From Halohasta litchfieldiae (GTDB lineage Archaea; Halobacteriota; Halobacteria; Halobacteriales; Haloferacaceae), in NCBI RefSeq assembly GCF_002788215.1, contig NZ_CP024845.1:1178001-1242000 (forward strand): a stretch of DNA of 64,000 nt, read 5' to 3'. Under the pieces are notes generated by a model, which ran no database searches, was not told the origin of the DNA, and saw nothing but the letters and a program-made list of their open reading frames with translations. The position numbers were made by a program, and so were the translations under genes. The stretch's first letter is position 1; each line of letters opens with the position of its first letter. Below are positions 50,854 through 57,590 of this stretch, in pieces.

Positions 50854-51526
50854 CGGCCATTACCTCTTTGCGGACTGATTGCAGTTTCCCGTCTTCATAT
50901 ACTGTACTTCCCTCCAAGAAGATCTCACGAAGCTTTGATCCCGCTCTTTGGGCACTGTCTGCGGATTCGACGTATGGCTCAAACTCAAATCGATCCCCAT
51001 CGAATCGCTGGTCTTGGAGGTCGGCGGTGACATCGGTTACGACCCTCCGAGCAGGTGTTCGATCTCCGTCGACTACAACGAAGAGGTCAATATCGCTTTG
51101 TCGATCAGCTTCAGCGCGAGCGACGCTTCCGAAGACGACAATTCCAAGAAGTGAGTCGACATCATCTGTGTCAATGATTGCTTCCTGGATCTGGTCGACG
51201 AACGCTCGGATCGGCTTGTGGAACTCCGATTGTTCGATGGCCAGTATAGGGTCGTCTTTTTCGAGATTATTTGTGTTGATCGACACGTAGTTTCGTTGTG
51301 GCGTCTCTCGAATGTGGACCGCATCAATACTATCGAGTAAGTCGACAGCCCTCCATACCGTTGAGCGAGCGACGTCCGTGGCGTCGACGAGTTCAGGAAT
51401 GGTGAACTCTGTCTCGTGAGCATCGGCTAGAAGGCGGAGGATATCATCTGCTGCCTCAATGCGAAACACCCCCGCATCGGTATTTGGATCTGGATCAATA
51501 CAGATCCGCATCTCTTGTTTCGTCAT
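50846..51526 (-). CDS. MNT-type nucleotidyltransferase antitoxin with wHTH
   Basis: 226 residues from MTKQEMRICIDPDP (51526); an ATG nine bases upstream is possible. The N-terminal wHTH (TEFTIPELVDATDVARSTVW) is followed by a minimal nucleotidyltransferase: IVVFGSVARAEADRQSDIDL (G-S-x10-D-x-D) with the third acidic residue in FEFEPYVES. MNT partners neutralise HEPN toxins, in known cases by AMP transfer to the toxin. The wHTH allows autoregulation, and a dyad is present in the promoter. Confidence 0.88.
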   Translation of the reverse strand: MTKQEMRICIDPDPNTDAGVFRIEAADDILRLLADAHETEFTIPELVDATDVARSTVWRAVDLLDSIDAVHIRETPQRNYVSINTNNLEKDDPILAIEQSEFHKPIRAFVDQIQEAIIDTDDVDSLLGIVVFGSVARAEADRQSDIDLFVVVDGDRTPARRVVTDVTADLQDQRFDGDRFEFEPYVESADSAQRAGSKLREIFLEGSTVYEDGKLQSVRKEVMADE

Positions 51527-51543
51527 GTCGGACACTGTCTTAT

Positions 51544-51567
51544 CTTGTGCAACAAGGTATATATAAA
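51544..51567 (-). promoter_or_regulatory. HEPN/MNT promoter and dyad
   Basis: Minus-strand TATA (TTTATATATA, 51558-51567) about 25-30 bp before the start, directly followed by CTTGT-TGC-ACAAG (51544-51556), a palindrome between TATA and start codon where a repressor would block transcription. Confidence 0.55.
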
Positions 51568-51674
51568 CAACGGCGTTTCAGCATGGACTGGTCGACGAGG
51601 GCCTTGTGATATACAACATATCAGCCAACGAAGAGCAGATCACACAGTTGCTATGCTTCAGGACTTCTTGAGAA

Positions 51675-51700
51675 AGAGAGTACATTTCGTCTGTTCAGAT
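51675..51700 (+). repeat. Direct repeat flanking the HEPN/MNT module, right copy
   Basis: Second copy of the AGAGAGTACATTTCGTCTG repeat seen at 50253. It lies upstream of the HEPN/MNT promoter and just before the second ORB cluster. Confidence 0.7.
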
Positions 51701-51733
51701 GAGGTACGTCGACGAACAATCTAATTGGAGACT

Positions 51734-51860
51734 ACACACCACTTTTGCAAGTGAATACACGATGGCCACCCTCAACCGTTGCAAGTGAATTATGGGTTCA
51801 ACACACCACTGTTACAAGTGAATCAAATAAATGAGAGACACACCACCGTTTCAAGTGAAT
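51734..51860 (-). other. Second ORB-like repeat cluster (four copies)
   Basis: Four direct repeats at 51734-51756, 51768-51790, 51801-51823 and 51838-51860, spaced 33-37 bp. Read on the minus strand the core is ATTCACTTG-x-AAC-x-GTGGTGTGT. This resembles haloarchaeal ORB sites but differs from the family near orc1 (TCACTTTGAACGAGGGG). A fifth related site, TTTCACTTGCGATGTGGGGTGTGT, lies at 53121-53144. They adjoin a fragment of an Orc1/Cdc6 gene. Confidence 0.7.
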
Positions 51861-51888
51861 ATATACGCGAGACTGCCCAAACAGCCAG

Positions 51889-52165
51889 CTAAGCTACATT
51901 GTTTATCGAAGCTATTTTTCGAATAATCTTGACCTCGCTATTCAGTGTCGACACGTCTGCCATAGCATCGACGGCACTCGAAAACGGGACGTCCAGTTCG
52001 TAACTGTAGTAGTTGCCCGGCGATCCGCTTCGGTTTTCGTTCGCTGAGAGAATTCCGAGCATCCGCAGATCAGACAGGTGATTATGAACAGATCGCTGGG
52101 ACAGTGAGTCGACGTCGGCACTCTCACCTGTGGCTTTATTGACAAAAACACGTCCTCTCCCGCTA
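51889..52165 (-). pseudogene. Orc1/Cdc6 C-terminal fragment
   Basis: Minus-strand frame reading NKATGESADVDSLSQRSVHN, HLSDLRMLGILSANENRSGS, PGNYYSYELDVPFSSAVDAM, ending IRKIASINNVA and TAG at 51889-51891. LSQRSVHNHLSDLRMLGI and the YYSYELDV strand are the winged helix of Orc1/Cdc6 proteins. No AAA+ domain or start codon precedes it; a stop occurs in frame near 52165. It differs from the intact Orc1 at 27179 and must come from another initiator. With the ORB cluster it marks a decayed origin. Confidence 0.75.
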
Positions 52166-52246
52166 TCACAGCACTACGCTCTATCGCAGTAGAATCTCAC
52201 GAACACTGTGGTAATCTCTAACACAGTCGATATCGAATCAACCGCT

Positions 52247-53080
52247 ATGCCACGGAACGTATTGGTACCCACAGACGGCTCTCCACTCTCGATAGACGCA
52301 CTCGAACATGCTCTCGACACTTTCCCTGACGGGAACCTCACACTTCTGCACGTCATCGATCCTCGATACACCACGCCGGATGACGATGAGTTGAGGCCTG
52401 AACGGATATTTACCGATCTGCTTGATCTCGCCGAGGCCCACAATATCGAAGTCGACACCGAGATTCGCGTTGGCCACCCCGCCCGTGAGATTGTGACCTT
52501 CAGCGAGGAAACAGACGTCGACGAAATCATGATGGGAAGCCATGGCCGGGAGCGGGCATCACGAATCCTGTTTGGGAGCATCGCTGAGCGCGTCCTGCGA
52601 CGAGCCCCCGTCCCTGTCACGGTTGTCCGCTCCCACCAACGGATGGGCACAAAGCATCATCTCGTCCCGATCGACGGCTCGGAACAGTCGACAAAAGCAC
52701 TCGAATACGCCTTTTCGGTCTTCCCAGACATCGAAACAACCGTCCTCCATGCTATCGATCCGATGGAAACACACTACGGCGAGGGGCAATTGGTTCACTC
52801 CGAAGTGGAGTACGAACAAATACAGGAGGAAGCAGAGGAATTGCTGGCAGACGCAGAAGACCTAGCTCAAGAGTACGATGCCAACGTCACGACGACGACA
52901 GCTGTCGAATGGAGACCGAATCTGCCAGCGGATGCGATTCTCAACTACATCGACGACAACAACGTCGACCATGTGATCATGGGAAGCCACGGTCGCTCCG
53001 GCGCATCGAGGCTTCTCCTCGGCAGTGTTGCAGAAACCGTTGGGAGACGGTCGCCTGCACCTGTAACAATCGTCCGGTGA
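52247..53080 (+). CDS. Universal stress protein, tandem Usp domains
   Basis: 277 residues from ATG 52247 (MPRNVLVPTDGSPLSIDALE); the frame extends to 52208 without support. Two Usp domains, each with the nucleotide-binding signature: MMGSHGRERASRILFGSIAE (residues ~95-115) and VIMGSHGRSGASRLLLGSVA (~245-265), plus the final PVTVVR/PVTIVR strands. Unlike the Usp at 21689, both ATP loops are intact. A role in stress survival; situated within the decayed origin, between ORB-like sites. Confidence 0.9.
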   Translation: MPRNVLVPTDGSPLSIDALEHALDTFPDGNLTLLHVIDPRYTTPDDDELRPERIFTDLLDLAEAHNIEVDTEIRVGHPAREIVTFSEETDVDEIMMGSHGRERASRILFGSIAERVLRRAPVPVTVVRSHQRMGTKHHLVPIDGSEQSTKALEYAFSVFPDIETTVLHAIDPMETHYGEGQLVHSEVEYEQIQEEAEELLADAEDLAQEYDANVTTTTAVEWRPNLPADAILNYIDDNNVDHVIMGSHGRSGASRLLLGSVAETVGRRSPAPVTIVR

Positions 53081-53188
53081 CAATTAATCGTCCGGTGATA
53101 ATTCTATCAATTCCCAGGAGTTTCACTTGCGATGTGGGGTGTGTAAACGTCAATTACTGAACACGTCAGAAAACAATCGCCAGAGAAA

Positions 53189-53217
53189 TTTTTTCGTGCC
53201 CCAAGGGGTGTGGCACT
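53189..53217 (+). promoter_or_regulatory. Structured leader element, copy B
   Basis: T-tract ATTTTTTC, then stem GTGCC (53196-53200)/GGCAC (53212-53216) around CCAAGGGGTGT. T-tract to ATG is 52 nt. CCCC-AA-GGGG could form a competing hairpin. Confidence 0.8.
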
Positions 53218-53240
53218 CATCATGAGTGTCCCATCCCACA

Positions 53241-53666
53241 ATGACTCAATCACTACTTGAGAGACTCAGTCCGACGAATCGTGTTCTGAAACGAGCCCAG
53301 TACGAAGCCTTCGCGTTCTCGCTGTACGACGGTGATGTCCTCGTTCGAAATGAGAGCCATCTCCAACCTGGCGATCACGAATACCGTGTCACCATCGTCG
53401 ACGGGATACCAGAGAGCTGTGAGTGTCCTGCAGACAAGCGGTTTGAAGGCCCGTGCAAGCACCGAACAGCAATCGCGATCCGACCAACTATCCTGGATGT
53501 GGCTACCCAGATGCAGATGGTCGCAGACGGTGGGGTGACCACCGAGAAGGCACCAATAGACCCAGAAGACGACACTGAACTCCAGGAGTGCGACTGCCAG
53601 TATCTAAACGACGATTTTCCGTGCTGGGAGTGTGTGAAAACCGGTCGACGCGAACTTCCTGAGTAG
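53241..53666 (+). CDS. SWIM zinc-finger protein
   Basis: 141 residues from the ATG at 53241; a GTG 15 bases earlier is less likely. SWIM motif C-x-C-x(n)-C-x-H: SCECPADKRFEGPCKHRTAI near residue 57-76, preceded by the typical strands (EYRVTIVDGIPES). A second Cys-rich stretch (CDCQYLNDDFPCWECVK) near the end may bind another zinc. SWIM proteins bind DNA or protein partners and are common in haloarchaeal plasmids. Its leader has element copy B; the next gene's element C follows 13 bp after its stop. Confidence 0.85.
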   Translation: MTQSLLERLSPTNRVLKRAQYEAFAFSLYDGDVLVRNESHLQPGDHEYRVTIVDGIPESCECPADKRFEGPCKHRTAIAIRPTILDVATQMQMVADGGVTTEKAPIDPEDDTELQECDCQYLNDDFPCWECVKTGRRELPE

Positions 53667-53679
53667 ACCGCCCCGCGTA

Positions 53680-53709
53680 TTTTTTCACCCCCTGAGGTGT
53701 GCGGGGTGT
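53680..53709 (+). promoter_or_regulatory. Structured leader element, copy C
   Basis: T-tract ATTTTTTC, stem CACCCC (53686-53691)/GGGGTG (53703-53708), loop CTGAGGTGTGC. T-tract to the TFB ATG is 55 nt. Confidence 0.8.
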
Positions 53710-53734
53710 GCAGAAAGCACTTCGCGTGTTTAGG

Positions 53735-54664
53735 ATGGCTACCAGAGAAATCTACGGACAAACGTTCGATGAGGATGTATCGAGTGATCAATCTGCTACC
53801 TGTGTTGAATGCGGTGGTCAGATACGCACAAACAGCATTGAAACGGCCTGCGAGGACTGTGGTCTCATTATCGATGACCAGCGGATCGACCAAGGCCCAG
53901 ACTGGCGGAGCTACAAAGAGAAGACAGACTCACAAAGTCGAGTGGGGCCACCACGTACGGTGGCGCGTCACGATAACGGCTTGTCGACTGAGATTGGCCG
54001 ATGGCGAGATGGAAACGGCAACCAACTCGCTGGATCGAAGCGCAGTCGACTGTCCAGGATGCGCCGGGAGCACAGCCGTGGCCGATTCGGGTCGAAATCA
54101 GAACGGAACCTTGCACACGGGCTCGGTGAGGTCCGTCGAATCACGAGTGTCCTTGATCTCGCTGAGTCGATCCGTAACCAAGCCTGTCAGCTCTTCCGAA
54201 GTGCTCAAAACGAGGATCTCCTCCGTGGCCGTTCAATCGAGGCGATAGCCGCAGGAAGTGTGTATAGTGCTTGCCGGTGCAACGGGCTCGGACGAACAAT
54301 CGACGAGATCGCGGCGTTGGCCCGAGTGAATCAGCAGCGAGTGATGAACGCGTACAAAGTACTGAACCAGGAACTCGGACTGCCCACCCAACCCATTCGG
54401 CCAAGTGGGTTCGTCCCACGGCTTGCATCCGAACTCGGCGTTTCGGATCAGGTTCGACATCGAGCCCAGCGGTTGGCAGAACACTCGGAGACAGTCGACA
54501 AGACTGTGGGTGTCCGTCCTTCTGGGTTCGCAGCAGCGTGTCTCTACTGTGCTAGTCAGGAATACGGACATCCGCTCACACAACGGTCAGCCGCCGATGC
54601 TGCAAATGTGACGCCAACAACTGTCCGAGCACATCGAGATACGATTGAAGGACTGCCTCTCTGA
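53735..54664 (+). CDS. Transcription initiation factor TFB, accessory copy
   Basis: 309 residues from the ATG at 53735. Zinc ribbon CVECGGQIRT...CEDCGLII (residues ~22-45), the B-finger/linker region GPDWRSYKEKTDSQSRVGPP, and two cyclin-like repeats: SVYSACRCNGLGRTIDEIAA in the first and RPSGFAAACLYCASQEYGHP, LTQRSAADAANVTPTTVRAH in the second. It should bind BRE-TATA with TBP. Together with the TBP gene at 58717 the element carries its own basal factors, which could direct transcription to its promoters. Confidence 0.93.
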   Translation: MATREIYGQTFDEDVSSDQSATCVECGGQIRTNSIETACEDCGLIIDDQRIDQGPDWRSYKEKTDSQSRVGPPRTVARHDNGLSTEIGRWRDGNGNQLAGSKRSRLSRMRREHSRGRFGSKSERNLAHGLGEVRRITSVLDLAESIRNQACQLFRSAQNEDLLRGRSIEAIAAGSVYSACRCNGLGRTIDEIAALARVNQQRVMNAYKVLNQELGLPTQPIRPSGFVPRLASELGVSDQVRHRAQRLAEHSETVDKTVGVRPSGFAAACLYCASQEYGHPLTQRSAADAANVTPTTVRAHRDTIEGLPL

Positions 54665-54781
54665 ACAAGTTTCTGAGAATGCGTAAATGATTCACTTCTA
54701 TGCGATGTATTCGGCGACAATGAATGAGGTTTGAGTCTCAAGTATATACGCGAAGACGGACCAACCACTGTCAGACTACGT

Positions 54782-55255
54782 ATGAAGGATCATCAATCTG
54801 ATTTTGAGGAGCTCCGACCGCTTGGCGAATCGACGTCGACTCCTGATGCTGAACTGGCAGAGCGTGTCGACAATGAGGTCGACGATTCTACTACCGAATA
54901 CCCTCCAGGATACCCAGACGAGATCGCTCCAACCGAGTGTGAATGTGCTTCTTGTGGAACCTCGACCCCCGCTACGCAAACGAAGTGCGAATTCTGTCTC
55001 ACCTATCACCTCGATGGATCTGATGACGAGCAGAACCGCTCAACAGAAGAGTCGACACTCCTCCACGTGGTCCATCTGCTCGTCGAGGCCTCAACGTTCT
55101 ATGCTGCGGTGGCAAAGGGATCTGCAGCAGCAACGCTGCTTTCCAAGCCTGACAAAGACCCCGCAGTCGACGATTGCGAAATGATCTACGATCTCGATGA
55201 AGCACCTGCGGTACAGATAGCTGACCGCTGGCCCTCACTTCCCGAGGCAGTATGA
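54782..55255 (+). CDS. Zinc-finger-containing hypothetical protein
   Basis: 157 residues from ATG 54782; a TTG at 54731 would extend it through the probable TATA (AGTATATACGC) and is rejected. A Cys4 motif CECASCGTSTPATQTKCEFC sits near residue 60-80 between acidic linkers, followed by a helical C-terminal part (LLHVVHLLVEASTFYAAVAK). No structured leader element is seen here. No family recognised. Confidence 0.65.
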   Translation: MKDHQSDFEELRPLGESTSTPDAELAERVDNEVDDSTTEYPPGYPDEIAPTECECASCGTSTPATQTKCEFCLTYHLDGSDDEQNRSTEESTLLHVVHLLVEASTFYAAVAKGSAAATLLSKPDKDPAVDDCEMIYDLDEAPAVQIADRWPSLPEAV

Positions 55256-55306
55256 ATCACGTCTAAACAGGGCCAACAGTTGCTCGCTGCTGCTCGTGAT
55301 CGGACC

Positions 55307-55660
55307 ATGTGGACAAATGAACCACAGTCGCCTCGTGAGGACCGACATGGGACGTTTCTGTACGATGAGGCTGGATATGCGATCACCGAGACAAGCCAGC
55401 TCACGAGTAAGCTAGAGGATCCAGACGATCTTTGGTTAGTCCCCGCAATTGCCCTTCAGGACTCTGTCGACGACACTCACGCAGAGAGCCACCAACCGAG
55501 TGTCCCAACGAAACACCGTATGGAGTGCTGGGAGTGTGATCGAGTGACTGAACACCTCTTCAACGAGATCGAGTCCCTACCCTCTGAGGACTGGAGTGGC
55601 CAACCGATCTGGGAGTGTCGAGTATGTGGTAAACCTCGCTACGGACCACAGCCAGAATAG
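55307..55660 (+). CDS. Zinc-finger-containing hypothetical protein
   Basis: 117 residues from ATG 55307. The N-terminal part (REDRHGTFLYDEAGYAITET) is followed by a Cys pair CWECDRVTEHLFNEI and a second pair WECRVCGKPRYGP, a split zinc ribbon resembling those that bind nucleic acid. It lies 51 bp after the preceding gene on the same strand and is followed by a TTAACCTACAA repeat. Function unknown. Confidence 0.65.
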   Translation: MWTNEPQSPREDRHGTFLYDEAGYAITETSQLTSKLEDPDDLWLVPAIALQDSVDDTHAESHQPSVPTKHRMECWECDRVTEHLFNEIESLPSEDWSGQPIWECRVCGKPRYGPQPE

Positions 55661-55680
55661 AACACTCGACTGGCCCAATC

Positions 55681-55721
55681 TTAACCTACAATAGCCGTCT
55701 CTTCTCAACGTTGTTGGTTAA
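55681..55721. repeat. TTAACCAACAA-family inverted repeat, copy 5
   Basis: TTAACCTACAA (55681-55691) faces TTGTTGGTTAA (55711-55721), 30 bp start to start. It lies 45 bp upstream of leader element D. Confidence 0.8.
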
Positions 55722-55765
55722 GATAGTAGAACAACCACTGAGAGACTTACCGAGCCGCCTGCGAG

Positions 55766-55793
55766 TTTTATTACCCTCTGAGGGGTGCGAGGC
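55766..55793 (+). promoter_or_regulatory. Structured leader element, copy D
   Basis: GTTTTATTA, then stem CCTC (55775-55778)/GAGG (55789-55792) around TGAGGGGTGC. The weakest stem of the family, with the standard loop. T-tract to ATG is 54 nt. Confidence 0.65.
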
Positions 55794-55819
55794 CGATCAG
55801 AGAGCCTTGTATAAATTGT

Positions 55820-56098
55820 ATGTCCAACTCGCAACACTCGGAAACTGATTCCACAAAATCGTCGACGACCCAATCCCAGCCAGACCAAATAGAGCACGTC
55901 GAGCGGAGCGACGTCGGTGTCTCACTCACTGTGCAACTCACTCGTGGGACGGGGACACGGGATCAAGACAAAATAACAGCGAAGGTGAAAGCGAAAACCT
56001 TGGAGGAGGCTCGAACCGACATGGAGACTCTTCGAGCATATATTGACGACCTTGCTGAGTCGACACGCCAGATCCAACCAGCAGAGGTACCCAAGTAG
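55820..56098 (+). CDS. Small hypothetical protein
   Basis: 92 residues. Disordered Ser/Thr/Gln-rich N-terminus, then a compact domain: SDVGVSLTVQLTRGTGTRDQ, a KITAKVKAKTLEEARTDMET strand-helix and LRAYIDDLAESTRQIQ. Beta-beta-helix pattern common in small haloarchaeal plasmid proteins (DUF7389-like, uncertain). Leader element D precedes it and element E follows after 13 bp. Confidence 0.7.
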   Translation: MSNSQHSETDSTKSSTTQSQPDQIEHVERSDVGVSLTVQLTRGTGTRDQDKITAKVKAKTLEEARTDMETLRAYIDDLAESTRQIQPAEVPK

Positions 56099-56111
56099 CG
56101 AGTCGACCTGA

Positions 56112-56145
56112 TTTTTTCATCGCCTCACCAAGGGTAGAGGCGATT
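56112..56145 (+). promoter_or_regulatory. Structured leader element, copy E
   Basis: T-tract ATTTTTTC, then a perfect 8-bp stem ATCGCCTC (56119-56126)/GAGGCGAT (56137-56144) around ACCAAGGGTA. The stem ends only 4 nt before the TTG start of the next gene, closer than in other copies, so it could also hide the start site. Confidence 0.82.
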
Positions 56146-56148
56146 TAA

Positions 56149-56370
56149 TTGAGTAATTCAGCAGATCAGTCCACAGAATCGAGTGGCCTCACCCCACAAC
56201 AGCGTCTCGAATCGTCGAACACTCGGCTCGTCGACGCAGGCATTGCGACGATCAAGGATATGGAGACGCTGCGGGCGTGTGTCGCCTATGAAAATGCGAA
56301 CCAACGCCGGGTTCTGATTCTCCATCGTCTCAAGCGACGAGCTGACGAGATCCGGGCCGAAGTCGAATAG
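56149..56370 (+). CDS. Small helical hypothetical protein (TTG start)
   Basis: 73 residues beginning at TTG (MSNSADQSTESSG when read as Met). A helical region LTPQQRLESSNTRLVDAGIA, TIKDMETLRACVAYENANQR and a basic RRVLILHRLKRRADEIRAEV helix. No ATG or GTG is available in frame upstream of the helical part; the TTG follows the element-E hairpin by 4 nt. Function unknown. Confidence 0.65.
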   Translation: MSNSADQSTESSGLTPQQRLESSNTRLVDAGIATIKDMETLRACVAYENANQRRVLILHRLKRRADEIRAEVE

Positions 56371-56407
56371 AAGAGCACTCACTGACTCATTCTGGGCCCA
56401 CGCGATG

Positions 56408-56448
56408 TTAACCAACACTCAGCCGTAACGACGAATTTTGTTGGTTAA
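56408..56448. repeat. TTAACCAACA inverted repeat, copy 6
   Basis: TTAACCAACA (56408-56417) faces TGTTGGTTAA (56439-56448). It ends 18 bp before the T-tract of leader element F, as copy 5 precedes element D. Confidence 0.82.
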
Positions 56449-56465
56449 GACTGCTACTGATAACG

Positions 56466-56497
56466 ATTTTTTTCTCCCCGAGAGGTGTGCGGGGAGC
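56466..56497 (+). promoter_or_regulatory. Structured leader element, copy F
   Basis: T-tract ATTTTTTT, stem CTCCCC (56474-56479)/GGGGAG (56491-56496), loop GAGAGGTGTGC. T-tract to ATG is 53 nt. Confidence 0.82.
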
Positions 56498-56518
56498 GAG
56501 TTCTCGCAATGATTCAAA

Positions 56519-57520
56519 ATGGCATTATCAGCACGTTCGACCAGTAGCAAAGCCAGCGAGATTGTAGCAGCTCGAGAGACCGACTACGTCGCATTTCTCC
56601 ACCGCGTTCCCTTCGCGTTAGATGCCTTCAACCTCGGTTTTCTCACCGGCTTTCGAGAAGACTGTACTTACCAGCAAAACCAATACACGGATTTGGAGTT
56701 GCCAGTTGGAATGCTTGACAACGACTTCCGGAATCCCGATCTCACTCGATACGTGGAGCGGTTTTTTCGGTACGAACCACAGGTCGGCGTGATCGGTGAT
56801 GCCTACAGCGTCGACGAGGTCGAGGAATACGTAGCTGCTGCTCGCGATATCCAAGCAAGCTATCCAGAATCAGAGTTGGTGATCGTCCCGAAGTGCCGTG
56901 CAGCCATTCATGCAGTACCAGAGGACCTCATCGTGGGATACTCACGGGGATACGCTGACAAGCTAGCTCACGAGTTTTCGGAGCCGACTGATTGGCGTGG
57001 TCGACGTGTCCATATTCTCGGAGGGAGTCCATTGAAACAACTCAAGGTGATCCAGCAGCTCACCTGTCCAACGCTGACGGGTGATCCTCCTGCAGATATT
57101 GTCGGCCTTGACTGGAATGGCTTGCATCGAGGGGCTCAATTTGGTGAATTCTGGACCGATCGTGGCTGGGACGACAGTGGTCGTGATTCCGATCACGTGA
57201 CGGTTCGGAAGATCGTACGCTATAGCCTCGGGCAGGTTCGAGAGTTCTGGCAAGCACACGGCGTCTGGCCCGAGTCGACCCTCCAGGATGTCGGTGTCGA
57301 GTACGCGTATCGTGGGCCCTCACCGAGCGATATAGAGAGCCCAGCGTGTTCTGAGTGCAGTATGAACGTTTGGTCGACCGAACGTGGACCCTATGTGGCT
57401 GAGTACGATACCGGAGACCTCTGTGGGTACTGCAGCTACGACTGTTACTTTACACACCGACATCGGAACCAGCTCGAAGAGCTAGCTGGCGAACAGAGCG
57501 TCTACTTCCCACCAGCCTAA
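56519..57520 (+). CDS. TGT-superfamily-like protein (DUF6610/DpdA-like) with zinc site
   Basis: 333 residues. An N-terminal region with VAFLHRVPFALDAFNLGFLT, then a TIM-barrel-like stretch: VGVIGDAYSVDEVEEYVAAA, ELVIVPKCRAAIHAVPEDLI, VGYSRGYADKLAHEF, WRGRRVHILGGSPLKQLKVI and ADIVGLDWNGLHRGAQFGEF. The GR-VH-x-LGG-SP-xxQ and D-x-N segments recall tRNA-guanine transglycosylases and their DNA-acting DpdA relatives. The C-terminus has CSECSMN and CGYCSYDCYF, a zinc site. It might exchange guanine in the element's DNA; no preQ0 genes are in the window. Closest named family is DUF6610, from memory. Confidence 0.6.
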   Translation: MALSARSTSSKASEIVAARETDYVAFLHRVPFALDAFNLGFLTGFREDCTYQQNQYTDLELPVGMLDNDFRNPDLTRYVERFFRYEPQVGVIGDAYSVDEVEEYVAAARDIQASYPESELVIVPKCRAAIHAVPEDLIVGYSRGYADKLAHEFSEPTDWRGRRVHILGGSPLKQLKVIQQLTCPTLTGDPPADIVGLDWNGLHRGAQFGEFWTDRGWDDSGRDSDHVTVRKIVRYSLGQVREFWQAHGVWPESTLQDVGVEYAYRGPSPSDIESPACSECSMNVWSTERGPYVAEYDTGDLCGYCSYDCYFTHRHRNQLEELAGEQSVYFPPA

Positions 57521-57527
57521 CCGCAGT

Positions 57528-57558
57528 ATTTTTTCGCGCCCCAAGGGGTGCGGCGCGT
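57528..57558 (+). promoter_or_regulatory. Structured leader element, copy G
   Basis: T-tract ATTTTTTC, 6-bp stem CGCGCC (57535-57540)/GGCGCG (57552-57557), loop CCAAGGGGTGC. It begins 8 bp after the previous stop. T-tract to ATG is 63 nt. CCCC-AA-GGGG is again a competing hairpin. Confidence 0.82.
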
Positions 57559-57590
57559 TCTGAAGAAGCAGAACTCGTCGTGTGAAAATC

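Noticed and set aside
51734-51860. Possible CRISPR or iteron array
   Set aside because: Only four repeats with 10-14 bp between, of ORB-like sequence, beside an Orc1/Cdc6 fragment; no cas or RepA-type gene.
45154-57558. Leader elements A-G as ordinary terminators
   Set aside because: The T-tract precedes rather than follows the stem on the coding strand, and the elements track downstream starts (52-55 nt in five of seven). The T-tract may still end upstream transcripts, but that does not explain the conserved loop and paired stems.
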